Assembly: GCA_027295555.1 (NCBI GenBank)
Contig: JAPUKT010000453.1
Span: 1 to 11,064 of the forward strand
Direction: 5' to 3'
Length of the DNA stretch: 11,064 bases
Source: Deltaproteobacteria bacterium
GTDB taxonomy: Bacteria; Myxococcota_A; Polyangia; Polyangiales; Houyiibacteriaceae
Shown: piece after piece, positions 7,331 to 11,064 of the stretch
Position numbering within the stretch: the stretch's first letter is position 1
Layout: every line of letters begins with the position of its first letter
Translations under genes and position numbers: made by a program
Notes under the pieces: generated by a model
Seen by the model: only the letters and a program-made list of their open reading frames with translations
The model's database searches: none
What the model was told of the DNA's origin: nothing

Positions 7331-8431
7331 ATGAGCAACCTCGTCGCCCCACACATCCTGGCGCTGACCGCCTACGAGCCGGGCAAGCCCGAAGACGAGC
7401 TCAAGCGCGAGCTCGGAATCGAGGAGATCGTCAAGCTTGCCTCCAACGAGAATCCGTACGGACCATCGCCGAGGGTCTTGGAGGCGCTGTCGGGCGCCCA
7501 CTTCCAGCTACATCGGTATCCGGATCCGAGGGGGCACGATCTTCGCGAAGCGTTAGCGGCGCATCATTCGATCCCGGCAGACCACATCACCCTTGGCAAT
7601 GGCTCAAACGAGCTCATCGACTTGCTGTGTCGCGTGTGCGCGAGCCGAGACGAGCACGCGGTGTTCGGTCATCCTTCGTTTCCGTGTTACCGCATCGGCT
7701 CGATCGCCCAGGAGCTCAGGTACACCGCCGTCTCGCTCCGAGACAACCTCCATTGGAACGTCGACGACCTTCTCGAAGCGGTGACGCCAAAGACCAAGAT
7801 CCTCTTCGTATCGAATCCCAACAATCCCACCGGGAGCTACATCCCCGCCGCGGAGCTGAAGCGATTGCTGACCTCGGTCCCCGAGCACGTCCTCGTCGCA
7901 ATCGACGAAGCGTATTTGGAATACGCCGACGCATCTGATTTTCGACCCGCCACCCAGCTCCGCGACACGCGCGAACGGCTCGCCATCCTTCGAACCTTTT
8001 CCAAGGCCTACGGCCTTGCCGCGCTTCGGGTGGGTTACGTCATCGGCACGCCCGAGCTCGTGCTTGCGCTCAACCGACTCCGCGCACCCTTCAACGTCGG
8101 CACGATCGGGCAGCACGCGGCGCGGCTTGCGCTGAGCGACCAAGAACATCTCGCCGCGACCGTCGAAGCGTGCGTACGAGACCGCGCCAAGCTCGGCGGC
8201 GCGTTGAAGGAGCGCGGATTCGAGGTCGCCCCGAGCCAGGCGAACTTCCTTCTCTTGAAGATGCCGAAGGCGGGCAGGGCGGTCTACGAAGCGCTCCTTC
8301 ACGAGGGGGTGATCGTGCGCCCGATGTCTCCGCCGCTCGAGTCGTGGATTCGCGTCACGGTGGGGCGACCCGAGGAGAACACGCGTTTTCTCGAATCCCT
8401 CGAACGCGTGCTAAGGGAGTCGCGTGTCTAG
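7331..8431 (+). CDS. hisC: HisC-family aminotransferase (histidinol-phosphate / aromatic)
   Basis: A 366-aa PLP-dependent fold-type I aminotransferase, the normal length for HisC. Visible motifs are SNENPYGPSP near the N-terminus, SNPNNPTG (161-168), DEAYLEY starting at Asp192, the PLP-binding lysine Lys225 in TFSKAYGL, Arg233 in ALRVGY for the cofactor phosphate, and a C-terminal IRVTVG whose Arg should hold the substrate carboxylate. The motifs alone cannot separate histidinol-phosphate from aromatic substrates. Its place between pheA and aroA suggests transamination of phenylpyruvate and 4-hydroxyphenylpyruvate, as for hisC copies in the Pseudomonas aromatic supraoperon, possibly besides histidine synthesis. 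An in-frame TGA at 7319-7321 confirms that no longer start exists. There is no clear Shine-Dalgarno sequence. The last 8 bases overlap aroA. Confidence 0.95.
   Translation: MSNLVAPHILALTAYEPGKPEDELKRELGIEEIVKLASNENPYGPSPRVLEALSGAHFQLHRYPDPRGHDLREALAAHHSIPADHITLGNGSNELIDLLCRVCASRDEHAVFGHPSFPCYRIGSIAQELRYTAVSLRDNLHWNVDDLLEAVTPKTKILFVSNPNNPTGSYIPAAELKRLLTSVPEHVLVAIDEAYLEYADASDFRPATQLRDTRERLAILRTFSKAYGLAALRVGYVIGTPELVLALNRLRAPFNVGTIGQHAARLALSDQEHLAATVEACVRDRAKLGGALKERGFEVAPSQANFLLLKMPKAGRAVYEALLHEGVIVRPMSPPLESWIRVTVGRPEENTRFLESLERVLRESRV
8413..8419 (+). promoter_or_regulatory. Ribosome binding site of aroA
   Basis: AAGGGAG lies within the end of hisC, 4 bases before the GTG at 8424. It supports this GTG as the aroA start and an 8-base overlap between the two genes. 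Confidence 0.6.
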
Positions 8432-9782
8432 CACCGGCAAACGCTATCGAGTGCAACGCTCCGGACCCTTGCGGGGATCGGTACGCGTCCCGGGCGACAA
8501 ATCGATCGGTCACCGCAGCCTGATTTTCGGCGCGCTCGGGCGAGGCAGGTCCCACATCACCGGGCTTTCCGAAGGCCTGGATAACAGAGCCACGGCCGGT
8601 GCCTTCCGCGCGATGGGGGTCGCGATCGAGACTGGCTCGGAAGCCACCGAAGTCCATGGGGTCGGGCTCCGTGGCCTTCGCATGCCCACCACCGTCCTCG
8701 ATTGTGGCAATTCGGGAACGACGATGCGGCTTCTCTCCGGCCTGTTGAGTGGACAGGGGTTTGGCGCGCGCTTGGTTGGAGACGAATCGCTCACGCGGCG
8801 ACCGATGGGGCGCATCATCGGGCCACTGCGGGCACGCGGCGCCCACATCGCGGGCACGTCCGGCGCCAAGGCCGACGAGCTTTACCCGCCGATCTCGATC
8901 GCCCCGCTGGTCGAAGGCGAATCCTTGCGCGGGATCGAGTACGACATGCCGGTCGCGAGCGCGCAGGTTAAAAGCGCCCTGCTCTTGAGCGGCCTCTACG
9001 CGAACGGCGTTACGGCCGTCCAAGAACCGGTGCTCTCCCGTGATCACACCGAACGTATGATGCTCGCCCTCGGCGTTCCGCTCGAGACGGCGGGCTCATC
9101 GGTAGTCCTCGACCCTACCGCCGAATGGGCAGGCGGCTGGGACCCGTTCGAGTGGCACGTGCCCGGCGACCCCTCGAGCGCCACGTTTCCCATCGTCGCC
9201 GCTGCGATGGTCGCGGACAGCCAGGTGAGCGTCGAAGACGTCTGCGTCAATCCCACTCGCACGGGCATCTTCGACTGGCTACGGCTCATCGGAGCAAATG
9301 TCGCGCACCGGCCGAGTGGTCATGGCGCCGGAGACGAGCCGATGGCCGAAATCACGATCACGCACGGCTCGACACGCGGCGCCGTGGCCGGGGGTGAGCT
9401 GATCGTTCGTATGATCGACGAGATCCCCGCGGTCTGCGCGCTTGCTGCGGTCGCCAACGGCGTCACGGAGATCAGGGATGCGGCCGAGCTTCGCGTCAAA
9501 GAGAGCGACCGCATCGCAACGATGGCGAAGGTTCTCGATGCATTCGGGGTTCCGTGCGAAGAGCTGCCGGACGGCCTGATCATCACTGGCGGCAAGCCCC
9601 TCCGCGCCGCTCACATCGAAAGTCGTGGCGATCACCGCATCGTCATGGCCAGTGCTTTGCTCGGCTTCATGGCGGAGGGAGAATCGATCATCGAGGGCGC
9701 CGGGGCAGTCGACACGAGCTTTCCTGGGTTCGTCTCGCTCATGCGTTCCCTTGGCGCGCCCATCGAGGAGGAGGCTTCGTGA
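8424..9782 (+). CDS. aroA: 3-phosphoshikimate 1-carboxyvinyltransferase (EPSP synthase), class II type
   Basis: A 452-aa enzyme of the shikimate pathway that joins phosphoenolpyruvate to shikimate 3-phosphate to give EPSP, the precursor of chorismate. Substrate-binding motifs are complete: GDKS (24-27) followed by HRS, LDCGNSGT (92-99), PGDPSS, the catalytic Asp332-Glu333 in MIDEIPA, and RVKESDR (357-363) with Lys359. The set GDKS, SAQVK (179-183), RDHTE (206-210) and NPTR (276-279) marks the class II form, the group of the Agrobacterium CP4 enzyme. Unlike CP4, it keeps Gly (Gly98) at the position where CP4 has Ala, the residue linked to glyphosate insensitivity, so tolerance should not be assumed. 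The start is a GTG overlapping hisC by 8 bases. The stop TGA overlaps the cmk start (GTGA). The overlaps suggest coupled translation with both neighbours. Confidence 0.97.
   Translation: MSSTGKRYRVQRSGPLRGSVRVPGDKSIGHRSLIFGALGRGRSHITGLSEGLDNRATAGAFRAMGVAIETGSEATEVHGVGLRGLRMPTTVLDCGNSGTTMRLLSGLLSGQGFGARLVGDESLTRRPMGRIIGPLRARGAHIAGTSGAKADELYPPISIAPLVEGESLRGIEYDMPVASAQVKSALLLSGLYANGVTAVQEPVLSRDHTERMMLALGVPLETAGSSVVLDPTAEWAGGWDPFEWHVPGDPSSATFPIVAAAMVADSQVSVEDVCVNPTRTGIFDWLRLIGANVAHRPSGHGAGDEPMAEITITHGSTRGAVAGGELIVRMIDEIPAVCALAAVANGVTEIRDAAELRVKESDRIATMAKVLDAFGVPCEELPDGLIITGGKPLRAAHIESRGDHRIVMASALLGFMAEGESIIEGAGAVDTSFPGFVSLMRSLGAPIEEEAS
9765..9774 (+). promoter_or_regulatory. Ribosome binding site of cmk
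   Basis: GAGGAGGAGG ends 4 bases before the GTG at 9779, and its central GGAGG is 7 bases away. This strong site inside the aroA end decides the cmk start; the open frame extends back to 9554 only as a shadow of aroA. Confidence 0.75.
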
Positions 9783-10456
9783 GTCGCGCACGCCCAGTCA
9801 TCGCAATCGACGGCCCGGCCGGCGTCGGCAAGAGCACCACCGCGCGTGTTCTCGCTCAACGCCTTGACTACATCCTGGTGGACACCGGTGCGCTCTACCG
9901 AGGGGTTGCGCTTGCCGCGCGGGACCGCGGGATCTCATGGGACGATGAGGGGGCCACCGTCCAGCTGAGCGGCGAGCTCCAGCTCAGGTTCGAGTCCGAA
10001 GCCGATGGGACCCCGCGGCTCTGGATCGACGGGGTGGATCGAGCCGACGAGATTCGCACGCCGGAAATCTCGGCGGCGGCTAGCCAAGTCAGCGCGTACC
10101 CCGGAGTGAGACGTGCGCTCCTCGGCATCCAACGGTCGCTCGGTCGCGACGGGGGCGTCGTCCTCGAGGGCAGGGACATCGGAACGATCGTCTTCCCTGA
10201 TGCCGAGGTGAAGCTGTTCTTGACGGCGTCGGCAGAGGAACGCGCGCGTCGGCGGGCGCAGGACCTGCAAGACCGCGGAATGACTGCGGATCAGGATCAG
10301 ATCCTCGCTCAGATTCGCGCGCGCGACAAAGCGGATTCGACGCGCCCGATCGCGCCGCTGAGGCCGGCAGAGGATGCGGTCATCCTCGACAGCACCAGCT
10401 TGGACCTCGAAGCGGTCGTCCAGCACGCCCTCGAGCTGGTCCGTGCCTGCAATTGA
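9779..10456 (+). CDS. cmk: Cytidylate kinase
   Basis: A 225-aa protein, the usual length, that phosphorylates CMP and dCMP with ATP to supply CDP and dCDP for RNA, DNA and lipid synthesis. The P-loop GPAGVGKST is at 12-20. It is followed by DTGALYRG (nucleotide-binding region), the CMP-specific insert, LEGRDIGTIVFPDA, and the lid region with repeated Arg (EERARRRAQ) and RDKADSTRPIAPL. The C-terminal AVILDSTSL matches the family end. The start is a GTG that overlaps the aroA stop by 4 bases, with a strong ribosome binding site. cmk directly ahead of rpsA is a widely conserved pair in proteobacteria. A TTGACA promoter box for rpsA overlaps its stop codon. Confidence 0.97.
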   Translation: MSRARPVIAIDGPAGVGKSTTARVLAQRLDYILVDTGALYRGVALAARDRGISWDDEGATVQLSGELQLRFESEADGTPRLWIDGVDRADEIRTPEISAAASQVSAYPGVRRALLGIQRSLGRDGGVVLEGRDIGTIVFPDAEVKLFLTASAEERARRRAQDLQDRGMTADQDQILAQIRARDKADSTRPIAPLRPAEDAVILDSTSLDLEAVVQHALELVRACN

Positions 10457-10481
10457 CACCCCTTAACTCCCCTGCTACCCA
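10453..10481 (+). promoter_or_regulatory. Candidate rpsA promoter overlapping the cmk stop codon
   Basis: A perfect TTGACA (10453-10458) contains the cmk TGA stop. Seventeen bases on is TACCCA (10476-10481), preceded by TGC, giving an extended -10 shape (TGnTA). The -35 is consensus, the -10 is weak, and the spacing is ideal. It would start a leader of about 80 bases before rpsA. Confidence 0.45.
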
Positions 10482-10507
10482 CGCACTCCCCTGCATTTCG
10501 GGGGGGT
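10466..10507 (+). promoter_or_regulatory. Structured rpsA leader: repeated C-rich element and G-run hairpin
   Basis: ACTCCCCTGC occurs twice (10466-10475 and 10485-10494). Each copy's ACTCCCC can pair with the GGGGGGT run ending at 10507. The near copy gives a 7-bp stem (10485-10491 with 10501-10507, one G-U pair) and a 9-base loop; the far copy gives a competing longer-range stem. No T-run follows, so it is more likely a leader structure than a terminator. CTCCGGAAG is also present twice just downstream (10508-10516 and 10548-10556). A role in S1 control is inference. Confidence 0.4.
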
Positions 10508-10569
10508 CTCCGGAAGTACGGCTTCGTGTGCCGGGCGGTCTTGATAGCTCCGGAAGCAACGATTCATAA

Positions 10570-11064
10570 ATGAAGGAAACCACAGAAATTCAAAACCCCG
10601 AACCCGAGAGCTTCGCCGCTCTTTTCGAAGCCTCGGCAACCCGCACAGACCAACTCCGCGAAGGCGACATCGTCTCCGGGACGATCCTCAAAGTCAGCAA
10701 AGACTCCGTCGTCGTCGACATCGGCTACAAATCCGAGGGCCTCATCTCGCTTCACGAGTTCATCAACGCCGAAGGCAACATCTCGGCGACCGCCGGCGAT
10801 CGCGTCGACGTCCTGATCGAGTCCAAGGAGAACGACCAGGGGCTGGTATCCCTCTCCAAGGAAAAAGCCGACAAACTCAAGGTCTGGGACGAGATCAGCG
10901 ACGCCTGCGAGCGCGATGAACTGATCGAGGGAACCATCACGGCGCGCGTCAAGGGCGGCCTCCAGGTGTCGATCCGCGGCGGCGTCAAGGCGTTCTTGCC
11001 GGGCTCACAGGTGGACCTGAGGCCGGTTCGCAACCTCGACAAGTTGATCGGCCAGACCTACGAG
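10570..11064 (+). CDS. rpsA: 30S ribosomal protein S1, N-terminal part (runs off the window)
   Basis: The frame is open from ATG 10570 to the window end, covering the first 165 residues. S1 binds mRNA on the small ribosomal subunit and helps start translation, especially on messages with weak ribosome binding sites. The N-terminal ESFAALFEAS (13-22) is the ribosome-docking segment typical of S1. A first S1 domain spans about 30-97 (GDIVSGTILKVSKDSVVVDI, with YKSEGLIS). A second begins near residue 118 with GTITARVKGGLQVSIRGGVK followed by FLPGSQVDLRPVR, the most conserved S1 signature. Upstream only a weak GAAG (10553-10556) lies 13 bases before the ATG. This resembles E. coli rpsA, which lacks a strong Shine-Dalgarno sequence and is repressed by its own product. 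The rest of the gene is outside the window. Confidence 0.96.
   Translation, partial: MKETTEIQNPEPESFAALFEASATRTDQLREGDIVSGTILKVSKDSVVVDIGYKSEGLISLHEFINAEGNISATAGDRVDVLIESKENDQGLVSLSKEKADKLKVWDEISDACERDELIEGTITARVKGGLQVSIRGGVKAFLPGSQVDLRPVRNLDKLIGQTYE

Noticed and set aside
9554..9778. Longer cmk starting inside aroA
   Set aside because: The extension is the shadow of aroA. The strong GAGGAGGAGG site and the family length place the start at GTG 9779.

Overview
The window is high-GC bacterial DNA with tightly packed genes, all readable on the + strand. The Gly-rich GGxGG linker repeats, a very large lipoprotein with propeller-like repeats, and the GC-biased third codon positions suggest a myxobacterium-type organism (Myxococcota, Polyangiales-like). 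That placement is inference; no rRNA or other marker is present to confirm it.

Left part (1-3561): a short AT-richer stretch (about 1-259) holds a possible terminator-like hairpin but no convincing gene. Next comes a 186-aa reading frame that looks like the C-terminal end of a propeller-type surface protein, followed by an 18-bp tandem repeat coding Gly-Gly-Met-Gly-Gly-Ala. Its stop codon overlaps (ATGA) the start of a 914-aa lipoprotein of unrecognised family with propeller-like repeats. These two genes form a translationally coupled pair.

Middle (3572-6154): a complete mutS (mismatch repair ATPase) starts 10 bases after the lipoprotein gene and keeps all its key motifs. A small hairpin follows its stop.

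Right part (6236-11064): pheA, hisC, aroA, cmk and the 5' part of rpsA. This is the aromatic amino acid 'supraoperon' order known from Pseudomonas and relatives, but with no tyrA between hisC and aroA. hisC/aroA and aroA/cmk overlap, so they are probably co-translated. aroA is a class II EPSP synthase. cmk supplies CDP/dCDP, and rpsA encodes ribosomal protein S1. rpsA has a perfect TTGACA box lying across the cmk stop and a structured leader built from duplicated elements.

The most notable points are a PheA whose regulatory ACT domain is canonical while most hallmark residues of both catalytic domains are replaced, the repeat-built rpsA leader, and the coupled propeller/lipoprotein pair whose first member looks 5'-truncated. 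I did not see CRISPR arrays, tRNA or rRNA genes, transposases, prophage genes or a recognisable defence system.
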